A stretch of 64,000 nucleotides of DNA from Paracoccus sp. MKU1 (GTDB taxonomy: Bacteria; Pseudomonadota; Alphaproteobacteria; Rhodobacterales; Rhodobacteraceae): assembly GCF_001447385.1 (NCBI RefSeq), contig NZ_LLWQ01000196.1, forward strand, positions 1-64,000, given 5' to 3'. The notes beneath the pieces were generated by a model, which was not told the DNA's origin, made no database searches, and saw only the letters and a list, made by a program, of their open reading frames with translations. Below, piece by piece: positions 1 through 8,711 of this stretch. The translations under genes were made by a program, and so were the position numbers. How positions within the stretch are numbered: the stretch's first letter is position 1; every line of letters begins with the position of its first letter.

Positions 1-112
1 ATAATAATATATTATACTTTCGACAAGCGATGATCCACGAAAGACTGTCCAGCCAGGATGCCGCCGGTTATGCTATGAACCCGGACCCCGCATATTCCTG
101 TAACGACAATCG

Positions 113-817
113 ATGATCCATGACATGAGCAAGACCAAGGAGGACAGCCTCAGCGACCGCGCCTATGCCAAGGTCAAGGCCGACATTCTGGCCTGCCGGC
201 TGGCGCCGGGGCAGAAGCTGAAGATCTCGGACATCGTCGCCGAGCTCGGCTACAGCCTGGGCGCAGTGCGCGAAGCACTGTCGCGCCTGACCTCGGAGGG
301 TTTGGTGGTGCCCGAGACCAACAAGGGTTACCGCGTCGCCCCGATCACCCAGGCCGAGCTGGAGGACCTGACCCGCACGCGCATCCTGATCGAGGGTGAA
401 TGCCTGCGCAGCGCCATCCGTAATGGCAACCTAAAATGGGAATCCGGCATCGTGTCGAGCCTGTTCGAGCTGTCGCGGCTGGAACTGACCGATCCCGCCG
501 ATCCCCAGCGCGTCAACGCAGTCTGGGCCGAGACCCACAGGCGTTTCCACGAGGCCCTGGTCGCCGCCTGCGACAGCCCCTGGCTGCTGCGGATCCGCGA
601 GATGCTCTATACCCAGTCCGAGCGTTATCGCAACTTTTCCGTGCCGCTGGACCGGGCCACGCGCGACCTGCAAGCCGAGCACAAGGCCATCGCCGATGCG
701 GCCCTCGCCCGTGACGCCGACAGCGCGGTCGCGGCAATGACGGACCATCTCGCCCTGACCACCCACATCATCATCAACGCCAGCACCATTGACGAGGCCA
801 TCAAGGCCGCTGGGTAG
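113..817 (+). CDS. GntR-family (FadR/FCD) transcriptional regulator
   Basis: A 234-residue DNA-binding regulator. Residues about 13-78 form the GntR winged helix-turn-helix, with the helix stretch GAVREALSRLTSEGL. The remainder is an all-helical FCD effector domain with the usual spaced polar residues (RRFHEALV near 145, EHKAIADAAL near 190, DHL near 211) that in the family bind a metal and a small carboxylate. No strong ribosome site precedes either ATG (113 or 125), so the first in-frame one is used. The gene stands alone, convergent with ychF and preceded by very AT-rich sequence at bases 1-20, so its target is probably to the left of the window. The effector cannot be told. Confidence 0.85.
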   Translation: MIHDMSKTKEDSLSDRAYAKVKADILACRLAPGQKLKISDIVAELGYSLGAVREALSRLTSEGLVVPETNKGYRVAPITQAELEDLTRTRILIEGECLRSAIRNGNLKWESGIVSSLFELSRLELTDPADPQRVNAVWAETHRRFHEALVAACDSPWLLRIREMLYTQSERYRNFSVPLDRATRDLQAEHKAIADAALARDADSAVAAMTDHLALTTHIIINASTIDEAIKAAG

Positions 818-942
818 ACGCGCAAAAAAAAAGCGGCAACAGGAAGATGTCGGGCCCCAGGGAAAGCGGGCCCAGGTCAACCGGCGGCTGACCAAGGGCT
901 CGCAAACGGCCGCCGTCCGGCCGCCGAAAACCGCCGGGGCGA

Positions 943-2040
943 TCAGGCGTTGAACAGGAAATGCAGAACGTCGCCGTCCTGCACCACATAGGACTTGCCC
1001 TCGACGCGGAACTTGCCGGCCTCGCGCGCGCCGGCCTCGCCCTTGCAGGTGACGTAGTCGTCATAGGCGATGGTCTCGGCGCGGATGAAGCCGCGCTCGA
1101 AATCGCCGTGGATCACCCCCGCCGCCGCCGGGGCCAAGGTGCCCTTGTGGATGGTCCAGGCACGGGCCTCTTTCGGGCCCACGGTGAAATAGGTCTCCAG
1201 GCCCAGAAGCTTGTAGCCCTCGCGGATCAGGCGATCCAGGCCGGCCTCGTGCAGGCCCATCTCCTCGAGGAACATCGTCGCTTCCTCGGCGGGAAGCTGG
1301 CTGATCTCCTCCTCGATCTTGGCAGAGATCACCACATGCCCGGCACCCTGCTCGGCCGCCATCTGCGCCACGCGCTCGGACTGGCTGTTGCCGGTGGCGG
1401 CCTTGTCTTCCTCGACATTGCAGACGAACAGGACCGGCTTGGCGGTCAGCAGCTGCAGCATGTCCCAGGCTTTCCGGTCCTCGTCCGCGACCTGCACGGT
1501 CCGGGCGGGCTTGCCGGATTCCAGCGCCGCCTGCGCGGCCTTGAGCAGCTTTTCCTGCGCCACGGCCTCCTTGTCGCCGCCCTTCAGCTTGCGCTGGATA
1601 TTGGCCAGCCGCCGCTCGACCGATTCCAGGTCGGCGATCATCAGCTCGGTCTCGATGGTCTCGGCATCGGCGATGGGATCGACGCGACCCTCGACATGGG
1701 TGACGTCGCCATCCTCGAAGCAGCGCAGGACATGGGCGATGGCATCGACCTCGCGGATATTGGCCAGGAACTGGTTGCCCAGGCCCTCGCCTTTGCTCGC
1801 GCCCTTCACCAGGCCGGCGATGTCGACGAAGGTGATGCGGGTCGGGATGATCTGCTTGGACCCGGCGATCCCGGCCAGCTTGTCCAGCCGTGGGTCGGGC
1901 ACCGCGACCTCGCCCACGTTCGGCTCGATGGTGCAGAAGGGAAAGTTCGCAGCCTGCGCGGCGGCGGTTTTCGTCAGCGCGTTGAACAGCGTCGATTTGC
2001 CCACGTTCGGCAGGCCGACGATCCCCATGCGAAAGCCCAT
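943..2040 (-). CDS. ychF: YchF/OLA1-type ribosome-associated ATPase
   Basis: A 365-residue TRAFAC-class P-loop protein of full family length. The P-loop GLPNVGKS lies at residues 9-16. The usual G4 motif NKxD is replaced by NVEE (in FVCNVEEDK), the hallmark of the YchF/OLA1 branch, which hydrolyses ATP rather than GTP. A coiled-coil insertion (about residues 130-200) and a C-terminal TGS-like domain (about 280-365, ending VVQDGDVLHFLFNA) complete the architecture. Members bind ribosomes and modulate oxidative-stress responses. The start is supported by AGGGG six bases upstream and by the usual family N-terminus. The gene is monocistronic. Confidence 0.97.
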   Translation of the reverse strand: MGFRMGIVGLPNVGKSTLFNALTKTAAAQAANFPFCTIEPNVGEVAVPDPRLDKLAGIAGSKQIIPTRITFVDIAGLVKGASKGEGLGNQFLANIREVDAIAHVLRCFEDGDVTHVEGRVDPIADAETIETELMIADLESVERRLANIQRKLKGGDKEAVAQEKLLKAAQAALESGKPARTVQVADEDRKAWDMLQLLTAKPVLFVCNVEEDKAATGNSQSERVAQMAAEQGAGHVVISAKIEEEISQLPAEEATMFLEEMGLHEAGLDRLIREGYKLLGLETYFTVGPKEARAWTIHKGTLAPAAAGVIHGDFERGFIRAETIAYDDYVTCKGEAGAREAGKFRVEGKSYVVQDGDVLHFLFNA

Positions 2041-2168
2041 GATGCACCCCTTTTCCCGGATTTTCGCGCTTATTATGGGGCGATGACGCCCAAGTCCAGT
2101 GGCGGGCCGTTGATCTTGCCCCTCAAGCCGGGCTAGGGCTGGGCGGTCATGAAGGAGATCCGGGGCGC

Positions 2169-2966
2169 ATGAGCAGAATCGACGACACTTTCGCGCGGCT
2201 GGCCGAGACGGGCGGCAAGGCCTTCGTCGCCTATATGATGGGCTGCGACCCGGATTTCGACCGCTCGCTGGAGATCATGCGCGGCCTGCCGGGCGCGGGC
2301 GTGGACATCATCGAACTGGGCATGCCCTTCACCGACCCGATGGCCGACGGCGCCACCATCCAGGCGGCGGGCCAGCGCGCGCTGGCGGCCGGCGGCAGCG
2401 TCAGCCGGGTGCTGGACATGGTGCGCGCCTTTCGCCGGGACGACGATGCCACCCCCATCGTGCTGATGGGCTATTACAACCCGATCTATGCCCGGCAGGG
2501 CGGCGTGGACCGCTTCATCACCGAGGCGGTCGAGGCCGGCGTGGACGGGCTGATCGTCGTCGACCTGCCGCCCGAAGAGGATGCCGAGCTGTGCCTGCCG
2601 GCACGCGAGGCCGGGCTGAACTTCATCCGCCTGGCGACGCCGACCACCGACGACCGGCGCCTGCCGGCGGTGGTGCAGAACACTTCGGGCTTCGTCTATT
2701 ACGTCTCGGTCACCGGCATCACCGGCGGCCCCGCCGCCAATGCCGCCGAGGTCGCGCCCGAGGTCGCCCGCATCCGCGCCGCCGCCAAGCTGCCGGTCGT
2801 CGTCGGCTTCGGCATCTCGACCCCCGAGGCGGCGCAGGCCGTGGCGGGCGTGGCCGACGGCTGCGTCGTGGGCTCGGCCATCGTCAAGCTGATCGGCGAG
2901 GGCCGCCCGGTGCCCGAGATCCTGTCCTTCGTCGCGGACCTGGCCAAGGGCGCGCATAGCGCCTGA
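2169..2966 (+). CDS. trpA: Tryptophan synthase alpha subunit
   Basis: A 265-residue (beta/alpha)8 barrel that cleaves indole-3-glycerol phosphate to indole and glyceraldehyde 3-phosphate in the last step of tryptophan synthesis. The catalytic residues Glu49 (IIELG) and Asp60 (PMADG) fall at the same positions as in the Salmonella enzyme. The phosphate-binding GFGIS (about 215-219) and GSAIV are also intact. AAGGAG stands a few bases before the ATG. TrpB is not adjacent, so trpA appears to be separate from the rest of the trp genes here, unless trpB lies elsewhere nearby outside the window. A strong hairpin follows the stop. Confidence 0.97.
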   Translation: MSRIDDTFARLAETGGKAFVAYMMGCDPDFDRSLEIMRGLPGAGVDIIELGMPFTDPMADGATIQAAGQRALAAGGSVSRVLDMVRAFRRDDDATPIVLMGYYNPIYARQGGVDRFITEAVEAGVDGLIVVDLPPEEDAELCLPAREAGLNFIRLATPTTDDRRLPAVVQNTSGFVYYVSVTGITGGPAANAAEVAPEVARIRAAAKLPVVVGFGISTPEAAQAVAGVADGCVVGSAIVKLIGEGRPVPEILSFVADLAKGAHSA

Positions 2967-3001
2967 ACCGATCCTCAGCCCGGTGCGTTCGACGATGCAG
3001 A

Positions 3002-3042
3002 ACGCCGCGTTCCCGCCTTTGACGGTTGGGGAAACGCGGCGT
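3002..3042 (+). terminator. Hairpin after trpA, possible terminator without U-tract
   Basis: Ten-base inverted repeat ACGCCGCGTT (3002-3011) / AACGCGGCGT (3033-3042), extendable by CCC/GGG across one bulge. No T-run follows, so intrinsic termination is uncertain. It lies 36 bases past the trpA stop and 38 bases before the GST start. Confidence 0.4.
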
Positions 3043-3079
3043 CGCGCTATCTTGGACGCATCGCAAGACGGAGGATCCC

Positions 3080-3697
3080 ATGCCCACCCTGTTCTACCAT
3101 GCCGGCGCCTGCTCGCTCGCGCCCCATATCGTGCTGGAATGGACCCATGCGCCCTATGAGGCCGTGGCGGTCGAATTCGGCTCGGCCGAGCTTCTGGCCG
3201 TGAACCCGGCGGGTGCCGTCCCGGTGCTGCGCGAGGATGACGGCTGGATCCTGACCCAGGCGGGCGCGATCCTGCATCATCTGGCGCGCAAGCATCCCGA
3301 GGCCGATCTGGGTGGCGGCGACGACCTGCGGGCGCAGGCGGAACTCGACCGCTGGTCGAGCTTCTTCACCGGCGACCTGCATCCGGCCTTCTTCCCGCTG
3401 TTCACGCCGCAGCGCTATACCACCAGCCGCGATCAGGCCGACCGCGAGGCGGTGCAGGAAGCCGCGCGCAAGCTGGTCCGCAAGCGGCTGGCGCTGCTGG
3501 ACGCACATCTGGAGGGCCGCGACTGGATCCTGGCCCGCCGCTCGGTGATCGACGCCTATGCCTTTCCGATGCTGCGTTGGGCCGCGAAACTGCTGCCCGA
3601 GGGGATCCAGGGCTGGGCCAATGTGCAGGCCCTGCATGACCGCATCGCGGCCGATCCGGCCGTGCAGACCGTCCTTGCCCGCGAAGAGGGCGCCTGA
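3080..3697 (+). CDS. Glutathione S-transferase family protein
   Basis: A 205-residue cytosolic GST. The N-terminal thioredoxin-like domain (1-75) begins with YHAGACSLAPHI, placing Cys11/Ser12 where beta-class GSTs hold their catalytic Cys/Ser. The cis-proline region GAVPVL is at about 46-51. An all-helical C-terminal domain follows (about 85-205). GGAGG eight bases before the ATG at 3080 selects this start over an in-frame ATG at 3026. It precedes the VOC-hydrolase fusion by 12 bases and is probably cotranscribed with it, consistent with electrophile or quinone detoxification. The true substrate is unknown. Confidence 0.88.
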   Translation: MPTLFYHAGACSLAPHIVLEWTHAPYEAVAVEFGSAELLAVNPAGAVPVLREDDGWILTQAGAILHHLARKHPEADLGGGDDLRAQAELDRWSSFFTGDLHPAFFPLFTPQRYTTSRDQADREAVQEAARKLVRKRLALLDAHLEGRDWILARRSVIDAYAFPMLRWAAKLLPEGIQGWANVQALHDRIAADPAVQTVLAREEGA

Positions 3698-3709
3698 GGA
3701 GAAAAAACC

Positions 3710-5239
3710 ATGCCCACCGGCATCCATCACGTCACCGGCATCACCCGCCGGGTGCAGGCCAATGTCGATTTCTACGCCGGCTTCCTGGGCCTGCGTCTTG
3801 TCAAGCGCACCGGCGGGTTCGAGGATGCCGAGCAACTGCACCTGTTCTATGGCGACGCGCTCGGCTCGCCCGGCTCGCTCGTCACCTTCCTGGTGTGGGA
3901 GGACGGGGCGCCGGGCCGGGTCGGCCATGGCCAGGTGGCGGAAATCGCGCTGGCCGTGCCGCCCGAAAGCATCGGCGACTGGCTGACCCGCGCCATGACC
4001 GCCCGCCTGCCGGTCGAGGGACCGCTGCGCGAGCGGGGCGAGACGGTGCTGCGCCTCAAGGACCCCGACGGCGTGATCGTCAAGCTGGTGGGGGCCGGCC
4101 TGCCCGCCGCGGCGCCCCTGCCCGATCCGATCGCGCCGACGCGGCTGCGCGGCGTCACCGTCCTGACCGAGCAGCCCGCGGTAACGCGCGATTTCCTGAC
4201 CCGCTTCGGTTATCGTCCCGGCGCGGCCGAGGGCGCGGTGCAGCGCATGGAATCCGACACGGATGTCGTCGACATCCGCGACGCCACCGGCTTCTTTCCG
4301 GGCATTCCCGGCACCGGCATCCTGGATCACGTCGCCTTTCGCGCGCCGGATGCCGATGCGCTGCGCCGGATGCGGCTGGCGCTGAAGGATACCGACGCGA
4401 CCAGCGTGCATGACCGGAAATATTTCCTGTCGCTCTATGTGCGCGAGCCGGCGGGAACGCTGCTGGAATATGCCACCGACGCCCCCGGGTTCACCGTGGA
4501 CGAGGCGGCCGAGCACCTGGGCGAGACGCTGTTCGTCCCGCCCCATGACGCGGCCCGCGCCGAGGACCTGCGCGTGATCCTGCCGCAATTCGCCCTGCCG
4601 GGCGAGGAAAGGAGCCCGATGCGCGATCTGCATTTCATCCACCGCTTCCACCGGCCGGAAAACCCGGACGGCAGCACCATCGTCCTGCTGCACGGCACCG
4701 GCGGCAACGAATCCGACCTGATGCCGCTGGCGCATCGGATCGCGCCGAACGCCACGCTACTGGGCGTCCGCGGCCGCTCGACCGAGGAAGGCATCAATCG
4801 CTGGTTCCGCCGCTATGACGCGGTGACCTACGACCAGGCCGATATCCGCGCCGAGGCCGAGGCCTTTGCCGGCTTCATCGACGAAGCCGCGCGGGCCTAC
4901 GCGCTGGACGCCAAGGCGCTGACCTATCTGGGCTATTCCAATGGCGCCAACCTGCTGGGCGCGGTCATGCAGCTGCATCCCGGCCTGATCGGGCGCGTGG
5001 TGCTGCTGCGCGCCGTGCAGGTGCTGGAGCAGCCGCCGGCGCTGGACGCGCAGACCCTGGCCGGCAGCCGGGTGCTGATGCTGACCGGCGCCCGCGACCC
5101 CTTTGCCCGCATGGCCCCGGCGCTGGAGCACGCCCTGCAGGGCGGCGGCGCGGCACTGGATGCCCGGACGATCGCGGCCGGGCATGAGCTTCAACCCGAC
5201 GACCTGACTGCGGCCACCGACTGGCTGGCCCGCGACTGA
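3710..5239 (+). CDS. Fused VOC ring-cleaving dioxygenase (MhqO-like) and alpha/beta hydrolase (MhqD-like)
   Basis: A 509-residue two-domain protein. Residues 1-303 are a double-vicinal-oxygen-chelate unit of the MhqO/LinE type, with metal ligands expected at GIHHVTG, LDHVAF and LLEYATD. Residues 304-509 are a carboxylesterase-like hydrolase with the nucleophile elbow GYSNGAN, acid Asp in GARDPF and His in AAGHELQ. In Bacillus, mhqO and mhqD are separate members of the hydroquinone/catechol stress regulon. An in-frame ATG at 4619 preceded by AAAGGAG (4608-4614) sits exactly at the domain border, so the hydrolase may also be made alone. The gene lies between GST and FMN-reductase genes and is closed by a strong terminator. 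Confidence 0.88.
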   Translation: MPTGIHHVTGITRRVQANVDFYAGFLGLRLVKRTGGFEDAEQLHLFYGDALGSPGSLVTFLVWEDGAPGRVGHGQVAEIALAVPPESIGDWLTRAMTARLPVEGPLRERGETVLRLKDPDGVIVKLVGAGLPAAAPLPDPIAPTRLRGVTVLTEQPAVTRDFLTRFGYRPGAAEGAVQRMESDTDVVDIRDATGFFPGIPGTGILDHVAFRAPDADALRRMRLALKDTDATSVHDRKYFLSLYVREPAGTLLEYATDAPGFTVDEAAEHLGETLFVPPHDAARAEDLRVILPQFALPGEERSPMRDLHFIHRFHRPENPDGSTIVLLHGTGGNESDLMPLAHRIAPNATLLGVRGRSTEEGINRWFRRYDAVTYDQADIRAEAEAFAGFIDEAARAYALDAKALTYLGYSNGANLLGAVMQLHPGLIGRVVLLRAVQVLEQPPALDAQTLAGSRVLMLTGARDPFARMAPALEHALQGGGAALDARTIAAGHELQPDDLTAATDWLARD

Positions 5240-5306
5240 GGGTCGGACCGACAGCGCGGCGCCTGTCCGCGCTGCCGCAGGGGTATTTATGCAACAGAGA
5301 AGATGG

Positions 5307-5338
5307 GCGGGCGGGTCGCGAGACCCGCCCGCTCTTTT
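5307..5338 (+). terminator. Rho-independent terminator after the dioxygenase-hydrolase gene
   Basis: Perfect 11-base stem GCGGGCGGGTC (5307-5317) / GACCCGCCCGC (5322-5332), GCGA loop, then TCTTTT. It ends the GST/dioxygenase-hydrolase transcript about 70 bases beyond the stop. Confidence 0.85.
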
Positions 5339-5489
5339 CCGCACGCCAGGCAAGCTGTTTCCGATTTTCGAACGCCGCTTCCGATTCCGGTTGGCTTGCC
5401 CGAAAGCCCCGCAAGGGCCAGTTTGAGGCCACGGCATTCAACCACGCGGCCGCGACCGGCCCGCAGCACCATCACGAAGGATAAGACCC

Positions 5490-6083
5490 ATGACCAGGAA
5501 ACCGCATATCGCCATCATCATCGGCTCGACCCGCGCCGCGCGCTTTGCCGACAAGCCGACCGGCTGGCTGCTGGAGAACGCGCAAAAACGCGAGGACATG
5601 AGCTTCGAGCTGGTGGACCTGCGCGATTACGACCTGCCGCTGTTCGACGAGGTCGCCTCGAACCTCTGGGTGCCGTCGCAGGATCCGCGCGCGGTGAAAT
5701 GGCAGCGGAAGCTGGCCGAGTTCGACGGCTATGTCTTCGTGACCTCGGAATACAACCACTCGGTCAGCGGCTCGCTGAAGAACGCGCTGGACCAGGCTTA
5801 TAACGAATGGAACCGCAAGCCGGCGGCGGCCATGGGCTATGGCGGCGTCGGCGCCGCCCGCGCCATCGAGCACCTGCGCGGCATCGCGGTCGAATTGCAG
5901 ATGGTGCCGCTGCGCAATGCCGTGCATCTGGGCGGCGGCGATTTCTTCAAGGTCTCGCCGCTGGGCGCCAATGGCGAGATGGCCGAGGTCGAGGCGAACC
6001 TGCTGCCGGCGCTGGACGCGATGCTGGACGAGCTGCGCTGGTGGGCCGAGGCGACCATGGCGCAGCGCGCGAAAACCGCCTGA
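5490..6083 (+). CDS. NADPH-dependent FMN reductase (flavodoxin-fold quinone/azo reductase family)
   Basis: A 197-residue flavodoxin-fold oxidoreductase. The FMN phosphate loop IGSTRAARFADK (about residues 11-22) and the family signature SEYNHSVSGSLKNALDQ (about 90-106) are both clear. Relatives reduce quinones, azo dyes, chromate or flavins with NAD(P)H. AAGGAT stands about seven bases before the ATG. It lies in its own transcription unit between two intrinsic terminators, within a cluster of dioxygenases and a GST, which favours quinone or electrophile reduction. The exact electron acceptor cannot be told. Confidence 0.9.
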   Translation: MTRKPHIAIIIGSTRAARFADKPTGWLLENAQKREDMSFELVDLRDYDLPLFDEVASNLWVPSQDPRAVKWQRKLAEFDGYVFVTSEYNHSVSGSLKNALDQAYNEWNRKPAAAMGYGGVGAARAIEHLRGIAVELQMVPLRNAVHLGGGDFFKVSPLGANGEMAEVEANLLPALDAMLDELRWWAEATMAQRAKTA

Positions 6084-6107
6084 GGCGATCAGATCAGTCA
6101 ACAGGCG

Positions 6108-6135
6108 GGGGCGGTCACTTCGACCGCCCCTTTTT
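6108..6135 (+). terminator. Rho-independent terminator shared by convergent genes
   Basis: Stem GGGGCGGTC (6108-6116) / GACCGCCCC (6122-6130), 5-base loop, followed by TTTTT (6131-6135). It ends the FMN-reductase transcript. The hairpin overlaps the last codons and stop (6115-6117) of the opposing DUF1801 gene. Confidence 0.88.
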
Positions 6136-6516
6136 CTTGGCCCGGTTCAGCGCCACGGCGGCGCGGATCAGCGCCTTCAGCGCCTCGGCGTCGATCCGAT
6201 CCCCCTCGCGCAGGTCGATGGCGCGGCGGGTGCTGCCCTCCAGGCTGGCGTTGAACAGGCCCGAGGGATCCTCCAGCGCCGCGCCCCTGGCGAAGGTCAT
6301 CTTGACCACCTGCTTGTAGGTCTCGCCGGTGCAGAGGATGCCGTCATGCGACCAGACCGGCACCCCGCGCCATTTCCATTCCTCGACCACCTCGGGATCG
6401 GCCTCGTGGATCAGGCAGCGCAGCCGCGCCAGCATCTCGCCGCGCCAGTCGCCCAGTTCCTCGATCCGCGCGTCGATCCGTTCCGAGGCGGGCGTCTCGG
6501 TTTCCGGCTGGCTCAT
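6115..6516 (-). CDS. DUF1801 (YdhG-like) domain protein
   Basis: A 133-residue cytosolic protein made almost entirely of a DUF1801 domain, with the family-typical stretches EEWKWRGVPVWSHDG and VKMTFARGAAL and a basic tail KKKGRSK. The function of the family is not established; structures resemble the frataxin/CyaY fold. The ATG at 6516 is chosen because GGGAG lies nine bases upstream; a TTG three codons earlier directly abuts that site. Its 3' end is embedded in the convergent terminator. It is encoded next to, but not with, the VOC dioxygenase on the same strand. Confidence 0.8.
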   Translation of the reverse strand: MSQPETETPASERIDARIEELGDWRGEMLARLRCLIHEADPEVVEEWKWRGVPVWSHDGILCTGETYKQVVKMTFARGAALEDPSGLFNASLEGSTRRAIDLREGDRIDAEALKALIRAAVALNRAKKKGRSK

Positions 6517-6616
6517 GCCCTGCAACTCCCTTTCGTCCTGTCGCGGAGCGGAGCATGGGGCGAAAGCCGCAACGCGGCAACAGGCCCGCCGGCTGCGGGC
6601 GGATTCCCGCGCGCAG

Positions 6617-6648
6617 GGAAAAGGCCGCCGGATCGCTCCGACGGCCTT
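6617..6648 (-). terminator. Rho-independent terminator for the minus-strand VOC gene
   Basis: Read on the minus strand, AAGGCCG-T-CGG / CCG-G-CGGCCTT with a 6-base loop, followed by TTTT-CCC. It lies 22 bases beyond the stop of the dioxygenase gene ending at 6671. The stem carries one internal mismatch. Confidence 0.75.
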
Positions 6649-6670
6649 GTTCGTCAGGGGTTGCGGTTCT

Positions 6671-7615
6671 TCAGCCCAGCGGCTTCAGCCGCGCCTCGAT
6701 CTGCGCGCGCTGCCCTTCCAGGAAGGGCGGCAGGGACAACGTCTCGCCCAGGCTCTCCAGCGGTTCGTCCACGGCGAAACCGGGATCGTCGCTGGCGATC
6801 TCGAACAGGTTGCCGCCCGGCTCGCGGAAATAGAGCGAGCGGAAGTAGTAGCGCTCGACCTCGCCCGAATTGGGCACGCGCATCCCGGACAGCCGCTTGG
6901 CCCATTCGTGAATGGCCGGCTTGTCGGGCACGCGGAAGGCGACGTGATGCACGCCGCCCGCGCCCTGACGCGCCACCGGCAGATCGGGCTGGACCGCGAC
7001 ATGCAGTTCGGCCGCAGGGCCGCCCTGCCCCATCTCATAGACATGGACGGTGCCGTGCCCGTCGGGGCTGGCATAGTCCCGCACCTTGCGCAGGCCCATC
7101 ACCTGGGTCAGCACGATCTCGGTCGGCGCCAGGTCGGGCACCGAGATGGTGATCGGCCCCAGCCCGTGGATCTGGTGCTGCGCCGGCACCGGGCTTTTTT
7201 CCCAGGGCGCGGTCACGGCATCGGGTGCATCCTCGGTCAGGCGGAAACGCTGGCCCTCGGGATCTTCGAAGTCGAGGCTGGCACGGGTGTCGATCTCGCC
7301 GATCTGCCCCACGGTCAGGCCACGATCCGCAAGCCGGCCGGCCCAGTAGTCCAGGCTGTCGCCCGCGACCCGCAGCCCGGTGCGGCTGATCGAATGGGTG
7401 CCGCGCCGCTCGGGCGCCGCCGGCCAGTCGAAAAAGGTCAGGTCGGTGCCGGGACGGGCCAGCCCGTCGGCATAGAACAGGTGATAGGCGCTGGTGTCGT
7501 CCTGGTTGACGGTCTTCTTGACCAGCCGCAGCCCCAGCGTGTCGGTATAGAACCGCTTGTTGCCGGGCGCATCGGCGGTGATCGCCGTCAGGTGGTGAAT
7601 TCCGGTGAGTTCCAT
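6671..7615 (-). CDS. VOC-family ring-cleaving dioxygenase (MhqO/glyoxalase type)
   Basis: A 314-residue protein with two paired beta-alpha-beta-beta-beta units. It starts [12 protein letters not shown] and carries GVHHVAF in the second half and [12 protein letters not shown] near the C-terminus, giving the His-His-Glu metal triad of extradiol-type VOC enzymes. It resembles the N-terminal half of the fused protein at 3710 but lacks the hydrolase. The start at 7615 has GGAGG eight bases upstream; longer in-frame readings lack one. It diverges from a LysR gene over a 121-base region containing a LysR-type dyad, suggesting control by that regulator. Confidence 0.88.
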   Translation of the reverse strand: MELTGIHHLTAITADAPGNKRFYTDTLGLRLVKKTVNQDDTSAYHLFYADGLARPGTDLTFFDWPAAPERRGTHSISRTGLRVAGDSLDYWAGRLADRGLTVGQIGEIDTRASLDFEDPEGQRFRLTEDAPDAVTAPWEKSPVPAQHQIHGLGPITISVPDLAPTEIVLTQVMGLRKVRDYASPDGHGTVHVYEMGQGGPAAELHVAVQPDLPVARQGAGGVHHVAFRVPDKPAIHEWAKRLSGMRVPNSGEVERYYFRSLYFREPGGNLFEIASDDPGFAVDEPLESLGETLSLPPFLEGQRAQIEARLKPLG

Positions 7616-7692
7616 GATGGGCCTCCTTTCTCTCTTGGCACCAATATCGGGCATTGCCGGCGTTTCCGCCACCGGAGCGGCCGCGAACATCG

Positions 7693-7711
7693 CGTTCGGC
7701 TATTGCGAACG
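7693..7711. promoter_or_regulatory. Candidate LysR operator between dioxygenase and LysR genes
   Basis: Perfect 6-base inverted repeat CGTTCG-N7-CGAACG that contains the T-N11-A core of LysR binding sites (T7696, A7708). It lies 25 bases upstream of the LysR start and 77 bases upstream of the divergent dioxygenase start. Confidence 0.5.
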
Positions 7712-7736
7712 GCGCGGGACAGGGTAAGTTCGGGCC

Positions 7737-8711
7737 ATGCGCTACGACCTGAACGACCTTGAAACCTTCCTGACGGTGATGGAGCTGGGCACCGTCACCG
7801 CCGCCGCCGCGCGGCTGAACCTGTCGAAATCCGTGGTCAGCAAGCGGATCACCGACCTCGAGGCGACGCTGGGCGCGGCGCTGTTTCGCCGCAATGCCGG
7901 CCGCATCACCCCCACCGAGGCGGCGCTGCGCCTGGCCGAGCGGCTGCGCCCGGCGCTGGCCGAGCTGGTCGCGGCCGCCGAAAGCACCGCCTGGGACATG
8001 GACGGGCTGGCGCCGCTGCGCGGCAGCCTGTCCATCGCCGCGCCGATGAGCTTCGGCGTGCTGCATCTGGGGCCGATCATCGCCCGTTTCGCCGCCCAGA
8101 ACCCCGAGCTGGAGATCAGCGTCGATTTCGACGACCGCAGCCGCGACCTGGCGCGCGAGGGCTTCGACATCGGCATCCGCATCGGCAAGATGCGCGACAA
8201 GGCGCTGATGCAGCGCAAGCTGTGCGAGGATGACAGCATCGCCTGCGCCAGCCCCGCCTATCTGGACCGCATGGGCCGCCCGCAGACCCTGGCCGACCTG
8301 CGCGAGCATGAGGTGATCGGCTACAGCCACCTGCCCAACAGCCAGCTCTGGCAGTTCCAGGACCGCGACCGCTTCGTCTCGCCCTTCGTGCAGGGGCGGC
8401 TGTCGATGAACAATGGCGAGGCGATCCGCGACATGGCCATCGAGGGGCTGGGGCTGGCCATCCTGCCCGGCTTTATCGTCGCGCCCGCGCTGGCGGACGG
8501 GCGGCTGGAGCGGGTGCTGCCCGGCCATGGCACCAGACCGCTGCCCATCGTCGCGGTCTGGCCGCCGGTCCAGCCCATGCCGGCCAAGCTGCGCCGCTTC
8601 ATCGACCATCTGACCGCGGAACTGCACAGCCCGGCCTGGCAGGCGGGCTGGGGCTCGGGCCGCCGCGATCCCATATCCCAGGAACCCTCAACCCCAAAGG
8701 TCGTCCCGTGA
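7737..8711 (+). CDS. LysR-family transcriptional regulator
   Basis: A 324-residue LTTR. The N-terminal wHTH (residues 1-60) includes TVTAAAARLNLSKSVVSKRI. The C-terminal periplasmic-binding-protein-like effector domain (about 90-300) includes GIRIGKMRDKALM, typical of the CrgA/AaeR-like group. It diverges from the VOC dioxygenase and its stop overlaps the GTG start of the luciferase-like gene by four bases, so it is probably cotranscribed with that enzyme and may regulate both sides. The C-terminal 25 residues extend beyond the usual family end. The ligand is unknown; quinones or phenolics are plausible from the neighbours. Confidence 0.9.
   Translation: MRYDLNDLETFLTVMELGTVTAAAARLNLSKSVVSKRITDLEATLGAALFRRNAGRITPTEAALRLAERLRPALAELVAAAESTAWDMDGLAPLRGSLSIAAPMSFGVLHLGPIIARFAAQNPELEISVDFDDRSRDLAREGFDIGIRIGKMRDKALMQRKLCEDDSIACASPAYLDRMGRPQTLADLREHEVIGYSHLPNSQLWQFQDRDRFVSPFVQGRLSMNNGEAIRDMAIEGLGLAILPGFIVAPALADGRLERVLPGHGTRPLPIVAVWPPVQPMPAKLRRFIDHLTAELHSPAWQAGWGSGRRDPISQEPSTPKVVP

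Noticed and set aside
824..832. A9/T9 tract as terminator for ychF
   Set aside because: The nearest stem (GGGCCC pair) is weak and about 19 bases away from the tract, so not a standard intrinsic terminator.
961..2136. 391-codon open frame antisense to ychF
   Set aside because: Low-complexity mirror of a GC-rich gene; no known domain, and ychF on the other strand is certain.
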